Assembly (NCBI GenBank): GCA_025060175.1 | Contig: JANXBE010000005.1 | Coordinates: forward strand, 1 to 53,927 | Direction: 5' to 3' | Origin: Thermomicrobium sp. | GTDB lineage: Bacteria; Chloroflexota; Chloroflexia; Thermomicrobiales; Thermomicrobiaceae | DNA length: 53,927 nt | In this document: piece after piece, positions 34,083-41,557 of the stretch | Numbering within the stretch: position 1 is the first letter of the stretch | Layout: each line of letters opens with the position of its first letter | The notes under the pieces: generated by a model | The model's database searches: none | What the model was told of the DNA's origin: nothing | What the model saw: the letters and a program-made list of their open reading frames with translations, nothing else | Made by a program: the position numbers and the translations under genes

Positions 34083-35539
34083 TGGCGCCGCGGGGCTGTC
34101 GTTCCTTTCGACCACTGCTGTCCGCGTACCTCGACGGGGAGCTGTCCGACGAGGAACGGCAGCGTCTTCTCACGCATCTCGCTCGCTGCGCGGACTGCCA
34201 CCGGCGCCTCCGCGAGTACGAAGAACTGCGCGAGCGGCTCCGGCGACTACCGGCTATCCCCCCACCCCCACGGCACCTGCAACGCGAGATATGGGAGCGC
34301 TTGACGGACGTCGAAGCGAGCCAGCGCCGTCACCATCGCCTCCGCGCGACTTTCCTGGCGACCGCTCTGAGTGTCACGCTCCTGCTCGCGACCCTTCTCT
34401 CGGTGACCGTCGGTCTTCAACGCTCCCAACCTCCTCGGATCGTCGCCTCCAGTCCTGCCGCCGGAACCACCCAGCTGTGGCCGATCTACCAGCCGATCGA
34501 GATCGTCTTCTCCAAACCGATGAACGAGCAGTCGGTCCTCATGAATCTCCGCATTTCTCCGCCGGGGGAGCGGGAACGATTACCTATCAGTTGGTCCGGC
34601 ACCACCTTGATCATCGGAGCCGACAGCGAGCGTCGTGTCGCACTCCTCCCGGATACCGTCTACCAAGTCGCCGTGTTGTCGACAGCTGAGGATCGGTGGG
34701 GGCGCCCCCTCGGCACGACCTACGCCGTGACGTTCCGTACCACGAGCGCCATCATACATGCTGGCGAGACACCGGTTCCCACCCCGAGTCAGCCACAGCC
34801 ACGACCGCCAGCGGAATCCGAGGAGGCACGCCCTGCGCCGGCGCCGCACACCACTCCCACCCCGATCGAGCAGCCAGCATCGCCGACTCCGCCCGCCCGC
34901 TCGACGCCGGTGCACACGCCAGCTGCGCCGGCCGCCCCGAACGGACCCGCTCCGCTCCCCCAGCCGTCGCCAACCGTCACGGTGTCACCCACTCCTCAGC
35001 CGACACCGCTACCGACACCGACACCGACGCCCGTTCCCGAGCCGACCTCGACACCAGAGCCCGTCGCGACCCCTGAACCCATTCCAGTGACCGGTGCCTT
35101 CGGCCGCGTCTACTGGTCGGACCAGACGATCCAGCAGCGACTCGGCAACCCCACTACTCCTGCGTTCGTCGTCAATGCGGCCGAACTCGTGTTCCAACGC
35201 GGCGTGATGATCGAACGGTTCGACACCCTCACCGTCTACGTACTGGAAGCCTCTGGAACGTGGCGCAGCGTGCCGGAGCCGGCCCCGATCGACCCGCCGC
35301 TCGAATTTCGCTCGATCGAGCCGAATCTCTGGCTCCCAGGGGGTACGTTCGGGCAAGTTTGGGAAGCGTTGGCACTCGCCGAGCCGCTCGGCTACGCAAC
35401 CGAAGCGAGCATCCACATGATGACCGCTGGCGCGCGCGTCCAGAATTTCGAGCGAGGAACCCTCATGCTGAGCGACCGCGGTTTCGTCTATGCGCTCTTC
35501 GACGACGGTACCTGGAAGCAGTTCCCCGTCACGAACTGA
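34082..35539 (+). CDS. Transmembrane zinc-finger anti-sigma factor with Ig-like domain, Pro/Thr stalk and duplicated C-terminal domain
   Basis: The 485-residue protein begins with a cytoplasmic ZAS domain (Cys6, His32-x3-Cys36-x2-Cys39), which binds ECF sigma factors. One membrane helix follows (about 88-111), then an SbsA-type Ig-like domain (117-222) with PIEIVFSKPM and PDTVYQV. A Pro/Thr/Ala-rich stalk (228-337) leads to two copies of a roughly 60-residue unit (338-398 and 422-483). Each copy has FGxV(Y/W), LGxxT, a Phe-(Q/E)RG step, (V/Y)xL and GTW. I have seen such units in extracytoplasmic Chloroflexota proteins. ATG 34082 overlaps the sigma stop. The design is a membrane-spanning sensor holding the sigma factor; the ligand is unknown. 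Confidence 0.88.
   Translation: MAPRGCRSFRPLLSAYLDGELSDEERQRLLTHLARCADCHRRLREYEELRERLRRLPAIPPPPRHLQREIWERLTDVEASQRRHHRLRATFLATALSVTLLLATLLSVTVGLQRSQPPRIVASSPAAGTTQLWPIYQPIEIVFSKPMNEQSVLMNLRISPPGERERLPISWSGTTLIIGADSERRVALLPDTVYQVAVLSTAEDRWGRPLGTTYAVTFRTTSAIIHAGETPVPTPSQPQPRPPAESEEARPAPAPHTTPTPIEQPASPTPPARSTPVHTPAAPAAPNGPAPLPQPSPTVTVSPTPQPTPLPTPTPTPVPEPTSTPEPVATPEPIPVTGAFGRVYWSDQTIQQRLGNPTTPAFVVNAAELVFQRGVMIERFDTLTVYVLEASGTWRSVPEPAPIDPPLEFRSIEPNLWLPGGTFGQVWEALALAEPLGYATEASIHMMTAGARVQNFERGTLMLSDRGFVYALFDDGTWKQFPVTN
34770..35093 (+). repeat. Low-complexity Pro/Thr-rich coding repeat (stalk of the anti-sigma factor)
   Basis: Imperfect short repeats of CCGACACC/CCGACGCC type encode PTPTPTPVPEPTSTPEP-like sequence. 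The stretch spans about 110 codons and forms the extended extracytoplasmic stalk. Such tracts are prone to length change by slippage. Confidence 0.75.
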
Positions 35540-35545
35540 GGACTC

Positions 35546-36460
35546 CTACCAGAGTAGACTCGCCAGCATGACAACCACCGCATCGTACACGGCATGGCTG
35601 AGGATACATGCGGTCGTCCCCAACCGACGTCGCTCGATGCCCAGGAGCACCGCCAAGGCGAAAACACCCAGCGCGACCACCGAGAGTTCGTACTGCACGT
35701 GGAGAACGGTAAACAGCGACGCGGTGAGCAACAGCCCATACCGTGGCTGGATCGCCCCTCTAAAGAGCACTTCCTCCCCGATTCCGACGACGATCCCCAG
35801 CAGGATCGCCCAACCCGGTGAACCGAATTGCATCGTCAGCGGTGATAACCGCTCCGCGATCCTGGCGGCAGCTTCAGGCTGCATCAGCTGCGCAAGCACT
35901 CCTGTGAGGAGCGAGATCACGAACATCCCTAGGGCAAACAGCAACGCACCGCCCACCGTCTGCCAAGAGGGTCTCGTGACTCCCAAACGCTCGAGCGTGC
36001 TCGACCAGTTCCGCGAGAAGGGAAACCCGACCGAGACGAACGCGAGCGCGACCTCCGCGACCGCCTGCCCGACCAGTTGCGACCGACTGATCATGAGACT
36101 CGGAAAGGCGGTCGTGTGTACGAGCACGCTCAGGAAGAGGACGAGCGTCGCCTGGAGTACCGCCAGACCCAACGCATCCAAGATCGATGTCGGGTCGATC
36201 GGTATCCACCGCGCCACGAAGGACCGGTAGGGTCGCCACCAGGCCAGGAGGAGTGCGCTGCCGACGCCGACGGCACCCGTCCCCCACTCGACCCGACCTG
36301 CGACCAGCGCCATCGTCCCGATGATGAGCGCCCCTCCCCCCGCGGCGATGACGACCGCGTCGATCGACCAACGCGCCCACGCCGAGCGACTGGCTGCCTC
36401 CCCCGCTGCCCGTGCCGCTGCGCCGAGTAGCACGATCACCGCCGCTTCGATCACCCACAC
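35546..36460 (-). CDS. CPBP-family intramembrane metalloprotease (Abi/CAAX protease)
   Basis: The 304-residue membrane protein has about eight helices and the three CPBP motifs: VGIGEEVLFRG (EExxxR), FTVLHVQYE (FxxxH) and ILSHAVYD (HxxxN/D-like). The family includes prenyl-protein proteases and bacteriocin-immunity proteins; substrate is unknown. GTG 36460 is used, with a GAGGA somewhat far upstream; GTG 36454 is close. It converges on the anti-sigma gene with a 6-bp gap. Proximity to an ECF/anti-sigma pair raises the possibility of regulated intramembrane proteolysis, but this family is not the usual site-2 protease. Confidence 0.9.
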   Translation of the reverse strand: MWVIEAAVIVLLGAAARAAGEAASRSAWARWSIDAVVIAAGGGALIIGTMALVAGRVEWGTGAVGVGSALLLAWWRPYRSFVARWIPIDPTSILDALGLAVLQATLVLFLSVLVHTTAFPSLMISRSQLVGQAVAEVALAFVSVGFPFSRNWSSTLERLGVTRPSWQTVGGALLFALGMFVISLLTGVLAQLMQPEAAARIAERLSPLTMQFGSPGWAILLGIVVGIGEEVLFRGAIQPRYGLLLTASLFTVLHVQYELSVVALGVFALAVLLGIERRRLGTTACILSHAVYDAVVVMLASLLW

Positions 36461-36497
36461 GTCGTCACATCCTCACGTCTCCCGGACCGTCCCGTCG

Positions 36498-36506
36498 TGC
36501 TAGACT
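36498..36506 (+). promoter_or_regulatory. Candidate parB promoter (extended -10 TGCTAGACT)
   Basis: TGC followed by TAGACT forms an extended -10 with no convincing -35. The predicted start near 36513 gives a leader of about 22 nt to ATG 36535. It lies in the 74-bp divergent gap with the CPBP gene. Confidence 0.42.
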
Positions 36507-36534
36507 CGAACCGGAGAGGAATTGGCAGGCAACG

Positions 36535-37416
36535 ATGGCACGCCGCAGTGGACTCGGTCGCGGGTTGGACGCCCTGATTCCCCAGACGAGCGTCGACCCC
36601 GAATCGATTCGAGAGCTTCCGATCGACGAGATCGCCCCGAATCCGCGCCAGCCCCGGCAACACTTCTCGGCCGAGAGCTTGCAAGAACTCGCGGATTCGA
36701 TCCGGCGACACGGGATCGTCCAGCCCATTATCGTCGCACGCACTGCTGGTACGCCACCGTACCAGATCGTCGCCGGCGAACGTCGCTGGCGTGCTGCTCG
36801 CTTGGCCGGGCTGAGTGTCGTCCCGGCGATCGTCCGTGAACTGTCCCCGCGCGAAGCGGTGGAGATCGCCCTGGTCGAGAATCTCCAGCGGGCCGATCTG
36901 TCGCCGCTCGAGGCAGCAGTAGCCTACCACACCCTCATGACCGAGTTCGGCCTCAGTCAAGCCGAGATCGCAGAACGAATCGGCAAGAACCGGTCGACCA
37001 TCGCCAACACGCTCCGCTTGCTCGATGCTCCCGAGCCGATCCGGCGAGCACTCGCGGCCAACGAGATCAGCGAGGGACACGCTCGGGCGCTCCTCTCGCT
37101 CGGTGACCTTGCCGCGCAAGTCGAAGCGTTGCGACTGGTTCGTGAACGCGGTCTCACGGTCCGACAGACGGAAGAACTCGTTCGCCGTTGGACTGCGAAC
37201 CACCGGGCGCGTCGGCGTGCGACCCCGCCACTGCCACTCGATGTCGAGCGTGCGACGAACGCCTTGCAGCATCGCCTTCGGACCAAAGTCGAGCTGCGCC
37301 CGAGTACACGCGGCGGACGGCTGATCATCCACTTCTCGACACCCGACGACCTGCAACGCCTGCTCGCAGAATTGCTCGGGCAGACCGACGAGATCGTCAT
37401 GATCGATTCAGTGTGA
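36535..37416 (+). CDS. parB: Chromosome partitioning protein ParB
   Basis: The 293-residue protein shows the ParB N-terminus [14 protein letters not shown] for ParA stimulation. The ParB/Srx CTPase core follows, with [12 protein letters not shown] and [12 protein letters not shown], then the helix-turn-helix region [22 protein letters not shown] and a C-terminal dimer domain. It loads on parS and clamps DNA using CTP. ATG 36535 is the natural start. No parA is adjacent and I see no canonical TGTTTCACGTGAAACA parS in the window. The stop overlaps that of the convergent glyQS by 9 bp. Confidence 0.94.
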   Translation: MARRSGLGRGLDALIPQTSVDPESIRELPIDEIAPNPRQPRQHFSAESLQELADSIRRHGIVQPIIVARTAGTPPYQIVAGERRWRAARLAGLSVVPAIVRELSPREAVEIALVENLQRADLSPLEAAVAYHTLMTEFGLSQAEIAERIGKNRSTIANTLRLLDAPEPIRRALAANEISEGHARALLSLGDLAAQVEALRLVRERGLTVRQTEELVRRWTANHRARRRATPPLPLDVERATNALQHRLRTKVELRPSTRGGRLIIHFSTPDDLQRLLAELLGQTDEIVMIDSV

Positions 37417-38814
37417 CCGAAGGCGATCCTCCAGTTCTTCGTCCAGCCGGTCGATCGGAACGCGGACTTGGTGCATCGTGTCACGATCGCGAACGGTGAC
37501 TGTTCGGTCGTCCAGGGTCTGGTAGTCGATCGTGATGCAATAGGGCGTTCCGATCTCATCCTGTCGGCGATAGCGCCGTCCGATGCTCTGCGTCTCGTCG
37601 TACTCGATCCGAAAACGCTCCCGCAGGCGGTCCGCTACCTGACGAGCCACGTCGACGAGCTCGGGTTTCCGCATCAAGGGAAGCACCGCCGCCTTGAAGG
37701 GCGCGATCCGCGGATGGAAACGCAGGACGACGCGAGTATACGGATTACCGTTCACGTCGACCGCTGGCTCCTCATCATAGGCGTCGCAGAGGAGCGCGAG
37801 GAACAAGCGCTCGACCCCCATCGTCGGCTCGATGACGTGTGGAATGAATCGCTCGTTCCGCTCCTGATCAAAGTAGGTCAAATCCTCACCACTGTATTCC
37901 TGGTGTCGACGCAAATCATAGTCAGTCCGATAGGCAAGACCGCAGAGCTCCTTCCAACCAAAGGGAAAAAGGTATTCGAAGTCGACCGTCTTCTTCGAGT
38001 AATGCGAGAGTTCTTGAGGGCCGTGTTCTCGCGTGCGAACCCGGTCGGGTCGGAAGCCGATCCAGCGGAGGAAGCGTGCCATCGCATCGAGCCAGTGATC
38101 GAAGTACTGTTGCCACGTCTCCGGTCGAATGAAGTATTCGATCTCCATCTGCTCGAACTCGAGCAGCCGAAATATGAAGTTGCCAGGAGTGATTTCGTTC
38201 CGAAACGCCTTCCCGATCTGACCGATGCCGAAGGGAATCTTCACGCGACTGGTTTGGATCACCTGCTTGAAATCGACGAAGATCGCCTGCGCCGTTTCCG
38301 GGCGAAGATAAACCGGTGTCGATTGCTCTTCGACCGGCCCGATGAAGGTCCGGAACATCAGGTTGAACCTCCGGACGGGCGTCCAATCCCGTCCTCCACA
38401 GACCGGACATGCCAGGTTGGACTCCTGGATGAGTGCGGTCAAGTCCTCGATGGACAACCCCTCGGTCGAGCGGTGGAGTCGCTCCTCGATCAGGGTGTCG
38501 GCTCGGAAGCGGCTCTTGCAGCGGCGGCAGTCGACGAGCGGATCGTGGAACTCCTCGACATGGCCGGAGGCCTCCCACACGCGCGGGTGCAGCAGAATGC
38601 CGCCGTCCAGCCCTACCATATCGTCACGTCGCTGGATGAAGAATTCCCACCAGGCATTCTTGATGTTGCGCTTCAGTTCCGCGCCGAGTGGACCGAAATC
38701 CCACGTGTTGGCCAGGCCACCGTAGATCTCGCTACCGGGATAGACGAAGCCTCGTCGCTTCGCTAACGAGACGACCGTTTCCAGTCGCAGGGCCGACGGA
38801 CGACTAGCCTCCAT
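37408..38814 (-). CDS. glyQS: Glycyl-tRNA synthetase, alpha2 single-chain type
   Basis: The 468-residue class II enzyme is the dimeric archaeal/eukaryotic-like form. It opens with [20 protein letters not shown], has a Cys zinc-like insert (CRRC ... CPVCGG), [12 protein letters not shown], motif 2 [21 protein letters not shown], motif 3 [14 protein letters not shown], and a C-terminal anticodon-binding domain. It charges tRNA-Gly. ATG 38814 follows GGGGGGAAG. Only 27 bp separate the start from a strong hairpin, so its own promoter must lie inside xerD or the hairpin acts as an attenuator. Confidence 0.97.
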   Translation of the reverse strand: MEASRPSALRLETVVSLAKRRGFVYPGSEIYGGLANTWDFGPLGAELKRNIKNAWWEFFIQRRDDMVGLDGGILLHPRVWEASGHVEEFHDPLVDCRRCKSRFRADTLIEERLHRSTEGLSIEDLTALIQESNLACPVCGGRDWTPVRRFNLMFRTFIGPVEEQSTPVYLRPETAQAIFVDFKQVIQTSRVKIPFGIGQIGKAFRNEITPGNFIFRLLEFEQMEIEYFIRPETWQQYFDHWLDAMARFLRWIGFRPDRVRTREHGPQELSHYSKKTVDFEYLFPFGWKELCGLAYRTDYDLRRHQEYSGEDLTYFDQERNERFIPHVIEPTMGVERLFLALLCDAYDEEPAVDVNGNPYTRVVLRFHPRIAPFKAAVLPLMRKPELVDVARQVADRLRERFRIEYDETQSIGRRYRRQDEIGTPYCITIDYQTLDDRTVTVRDRDTMHQVRVPIDRLDEELEDRLRSH

Positions 38815-38841
38815 CGCTGCTTCCCCCCACCGGGACGAAGA

Positions 38842-38864
38842 GCCCCTCGTCGTGGACGAGGGGC
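38842..38864 (-). terminator. Perfect 10-bp hairpin between xerD-like gene and glyQS
   Basis: GCCCCTCGTC (38842-38851) and GACGAGGGGC (38855-38864) pair perfectly around a 3-nt loop. On the minus strand it lies 23 bp after the recombinase stop and 27 bp before glyQS, with a TCTTCGTCCC tail. It can act as the recombinase terminator or as an attenuator in the glyQS leader. Confidence 0.7.
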
Positions 38865-38887
38865 GAGCCGAGTTCCGACGACGACGG

Positions 38888-39832
38888 TCACGCGTCGACG
38901 ACTGGGCTCATCGCTGCCCCCACCGTCATGCCCTCATGGTAGCATTCCTGCCCCTGCGCCACGTGTCCGTCCGCCTGCACGAGCTGGGCCAACAGTTGAC
39001 GGTACACTTGGGTCGTCGCCGGGCTCACATGTCCCAGGATCCGTTGCACGTCGCGCAACTCCCACCCGTTCGCCAGCGCATGGACGGCGAACGAGTGGCG
39101 GAGCGTATGCGGGGTCACGTCGGCCAGACCGACCGCGTCAGCGTACCTTTTGAGGATCAACCAGAAGCCTTGCCGAGTCAAACGGGTCCCACGGTGATTG
39201 AGGAAGAGCGCGGGCTCCAATTTGGATGGAGAAAAGGCCGGTCGTCCCTGCTCGAGATACTCGCGGAGTGCGTCGATGGCCTCCTGGACGAGTGGGATCC
39301 GACGCTCACGACCATTGGGCCGACGGACTACCAGCTCTTCCCGCTGCAGATCGAGATCGCTCAGATCGAGCGCGGTGAGTTCGCTCACGCGCAGTCCGGT
39401 CGTGGCCAGGGTCACGAGCATGGCTCGGTCACGCAATCCCTCCGGCGAACGATCCGCGGAAGCGGCATCGATCAACTGTCGAATCTCTGTCGCACTGATG
39501 GCTCGAGGACTGAAGCGGCCGACGCGAGGCATCGGCAAAGTGTCGGCCGGATTGCTCGGAAGCAAACCAGAACGCACCAGAAATTGACAAAACGACTTGA
39601 TCGCTGCCAGTTTCCGTGCCGCTGTCGTTTCGGCATACTGCCGATCGCGGAGGTACTCGAGAAAGGACTGTAGATGCTCGCAACGGAGCGAGCCCCAATC
39701 CTCGAGACGATGCCCATCGCGGAGATAGACGGCGAACTGCTCGAGGTCGTTGCGGTACGCTGCCACGGTGTTCGGCGAGAGTCCCCGCTCGCGAACCATG
39801 CCAGCCAAAAACTGCTCGATCACGCTCTGCAT
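38888..39832 (-). CDS. Tyrosine recombinase, XerC/XerD family
   Basis: The 314-residue protein has the SAM-like core-binding domain (about 1-90) and the catalytic domain with Arg148 (TTGLRVSEL), His242-x2-Arg245 (PHTLRHSFA), His268 (ILGHVS) and nucleophile Tyr277 (TTQVYRQLL). The usual beta-hairpin GKGxKER reads [11 protein letters not shown] here, so the catalytic lysine is missing or replaced by Arg. Length and layout match XerC/XerD, which resolve chromosome dimers at dif, but a different role cannot be excluded. ATG 39832 follows GGAGGAAGGG. There is no phage or integron context. Confidence 0.9.
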   Translation of the reverse strand: MQSVIEQFLAGMVRERGLSPNTVAAYRNDLEQFAVYLRDGHRLEDWGSLRCEHLQSFLEYLRDRQYAETTAARKLAAIKSFCQFLVRSGLLPSNPADTLPMPRVGRFSPRAISATEIRQLIDAASADRSPEGLRDRAMLVTLATTGLRVSELTALDLSDLDLQREELVVRRPNGRERRIPLVQEAIDALREYLEQGRPAFSPSKLEPALFLNHRGTRLTRQGFWLILKRYADAVGLADVTPHTLRHSFAVHALANGWELRDVQRILGHVSPATTQVYRQLLAQLVQADGHVAQGQECYHEGMTVGAAMSPVVDA

Positions 39833-39896
39833 CAGCCCTTCCTCCACCCACTCCGAACGACCGACGACAAAAGAACGACAGCACGCTCGTGCCGCG

Positions 39897-41006
39897 TCAG
39901 AGAAGGTCGTTCAACGGCACGAACGGCAGTTCGAACGCCTGAGCGACGGAAGGATAGGTGATCCTTCCTCTAAACACATTAACGCCTTTGGCGAGTGCAG
40001 CGTCGCGCCTCACCGCCTCCGCGAATCCGAGATCGGCCAGCTCGAGCACATATCGGAGCGTCACATTGCTGAGCGCGAGCGTGCTCGTGCGCGGTACTGC
40101 TCCGGGCATATTGGTCACGGTATAGTGCAAAACCCCCTCCTCCTCGTACACCGGCGCATCGTGCGTTGTCGGTCGAGCCGTCTCCACGCATCCGCCCTGG
40201 TCGATGGAGACATCGACGATCACACTCCCCCGTTGCATCGATGCAACCATCGCCCGAGTCAACAGTTTGGGAGCGCGGGCGCCAGGAATCAACACCGCTC
40301 CGATCACCAAGTCGGCCTCGCGCACTGCGTCGGCGATGACTTGTTCGCTCGACACTCGGGTCTGAAAGCGGCCGTGCAAGATTTGCTCCAGGTACCGCAG
40401 GCGTTCGATATTGATGTCGAACAGGACGACTTCCGCCCCGAGCCCGAGAGCCATCTGCGCGGCGTTCGTCCCCACTGTCCCACCGCCGAGGATCACGACT
40501 CGACCAGGGCCGACCCCCGGAACCCCGCCGAGCAGCACCCCCCGGCCGCCATAGGGCTCCATCAGATAGTACGCCCCCACCTGGATCGCGAGCCGCCCAG
40601 CCACTTCACTCATCGGAGCGAGCAGCGGCAACGACCCGTCCGGGAGTTGCACCGTTTCGTACGCGATCGCTGTGACCTCCCGCTCCATGAGGACGCGCGT
40701 CAAGGATTCGCTCGCAGCCAGGTGCAGGAACGTGAACAGGATCAGACCGGGACGAAGAAAGCGATACTCCTGCTCGATCGGTTCCTTCACCTTCAGGACG
40801 AGTTCCGCCTCCGACCAGACCGTCTCCGCATCGTCGACGAGCACCGCGCCCGCAGCAGCATACTGCGCATCCTCGAAACCGCTCCCCACGCCGGCTCCTC
40901 GTTCGACCAGCACCGTGTGTCCGTGGCGCACGAGTTCCCGAACCCCGTGCGGTGGTTGAGCGACCCGATACTCCCGCGGTTTGACCTCGCGCGGAATACC
41001 GATGAT
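39897..41006 (-). CDS. ald: Alanine dehydrogenase
   Basis: The 369-residue NAD enzyme interconverts alanine and pyruvate plus ammonia. It has LIIGIPREVKPREYRVA at the N-terminus, LKVKEP with the substrate lysine, the Rossmann motif VVILGGGTVGTNAAQMA, and the C-terminal VTNMPGAVPRTSTLALSN. TTG 41006 is chosen because it aligns with the family start and follows AGGGGGGC. ATG 41027 would add seven residues. The usual EYRVALTPAG block is EYRVAQPPHG here, a small change near the substrate pocket. A conspicuous 14-bp hairpin precedes the gene, and the Xer-type gene lies 64 bp downstream. Confidence 0.94.
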   Translation of the reverse strand: MIGIPREVKPREYRVAQPPHGVRELVRHGHTVLVERGAGVGSGFEDAQYAAAGAVLVDDAETVWSEAELVLKVKEPIEQEYRFLRPGLILFTFLHLAASESLTRVLMEREVTAIAYETVQLPDGSLPLLAPMSEVAGRLAIQVGAYYLMEPYGGRGVLLGGVPGVGPGRVVILGGGTVGTNAAQMALGLGAEVVLFDINIERLRYLEQILHGRFQTRVSSEQVIADAVREADLVIGAVLIPGARAPKLLTRAMVASMQRGSVIVDVSIDQGGCVETARPTTHDAPVYEEEGVLHYTVTNMPGAVPRTSTLALSNVTLRYVLELADLGFAEAVRRDAALAKGVNVFRGRITYPSVAQAFELPFVPLNDLL

Positions 41007-41038
41007 CAAGGCTGCCCCCCTATCCATCCGTACCGCAT

Positions 41039-41083
41039 GCCTCGTCCTGCCGTCCCATGCCGCCCTTTTCGGCAGGACGAGGC
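41039..41083 (-). promoter_or_regulatory. 14-bp leader hairpin upstream of alanine dehydrogenase
   Basis: GCCTCGTCCTGCCG (41039-41052) and CGGCAGGACGAGGC (41070-41083) pair perfectly around a 17-nt loop. On the minus strand the loop is AAAAGGGCGGCATGGGA, and the hairpin ends 12 nt before ATG 41027 or 33 nt before TTG 41006. A weak promoter-like TTGTGG-18-GACAAT sits just upstream, so the hairpin would be the first element of the mRNA. It has no T tail and looks more like an RNA stability or control element than a terminator. Confidence 0.5.
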
Positions 41084-41484
41084 GTATTGTCGCGGAAGAC
41101 GATCGCTCCCCACAAGACGTGTACCGAAACCGTGCCCGCTGAGCCTCGCGCCGACCGCGAAAAGTCTCGCCTTGATCGCGCGCCGGCGGGAGGCAACATC
41201 GGCAGCACCAGACCCGCCATCGACTCGATCGGTATGCCGCCGATCCGGATCGACCGAACCGCAACCTTGCTCGCGTACGGCGACCACCGTCGAGGCTGCC
41301 GAGCAGCCTCGTGCATCGAAACAGCGCACCGCCGCCATGGCTCGACTGCTCTCTTGCTTCACTGCGACAATGCCGCGGTACCGCCGACCAGTCCTCCGGC
41401 GAAGACCGTGTCGTTCGACGTTCTGGCAATTCGAGCGACCGACCAGCGAGCAACGGTCGAGAACCTCGCGTCCGCTCGCTGGAT
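41084..41484. other. Gap between ald and rseP with no recognised gene
   Basis: About 400 bp with only low-quality reading frames. A second hairpin, CGAGGCTG/CAGCCTCG with a 5-nt loop (41291-41311), is present. The divergent promoters of ald and rseP flank it. Confidence 0.5.
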
Positions 41485-41514
41485 TTGACGGATAGCGCGA
41501 CAGCCCGATAGAGT
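41485..41514 (+). promoter_or_regulatory. Candidate rseP promoter (-35 TTGACG, 18 nt, -10 TAGAGT)
   Basis: TTGACG (41485-41490) and TAGAGT (41509-41514) are 18 nt apart, giving a start near 41521 and a leader of about 37 nt before rseP. It could drive the rseP-ispG-PfkB-queG series. Confidence 0.5.
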
Positions 41515-41557
41515 TAGTGCGCTCGGCCGGTGTTCCGGCCACTGAAAGCGAGCCGCC

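Noticed and set aside
34770-35093. CRISPR-like or tandem DNA repeat
   Set aside because: The periodicity is short and imperfect and stays in frame as a Pro/Thr-rich stalk; there are no spacers.
35546-36460. Dedicated site-1 or site-2 protease of the ECF system
   Set aside because: The protein is a CPBP-type metalloprotease on the opposite strand; the site-2 protease RseP is encoded at 41558-42880, so a direct role is only speculation.
38815-38887. T-box riboswitch upstream of glyQS
   Set aside because: The leader is only tens of bases and lacks the AGGGTGGNACCGCG T-box sequence and specifier loop.
38888-39832. Integrase of a mobile element
   Set aside because: No att repeats, phage genes or transposase nearby, and the layout matches chromosomal XerC/XerD proteins.
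39750-41495. 581-codon plus-strand and 593-codon minus-strand (41006-42787) open frames
   Set aside because: They are antisense to ald and rseP and have low-complexity Arg/Ser/Pro composition without domains.
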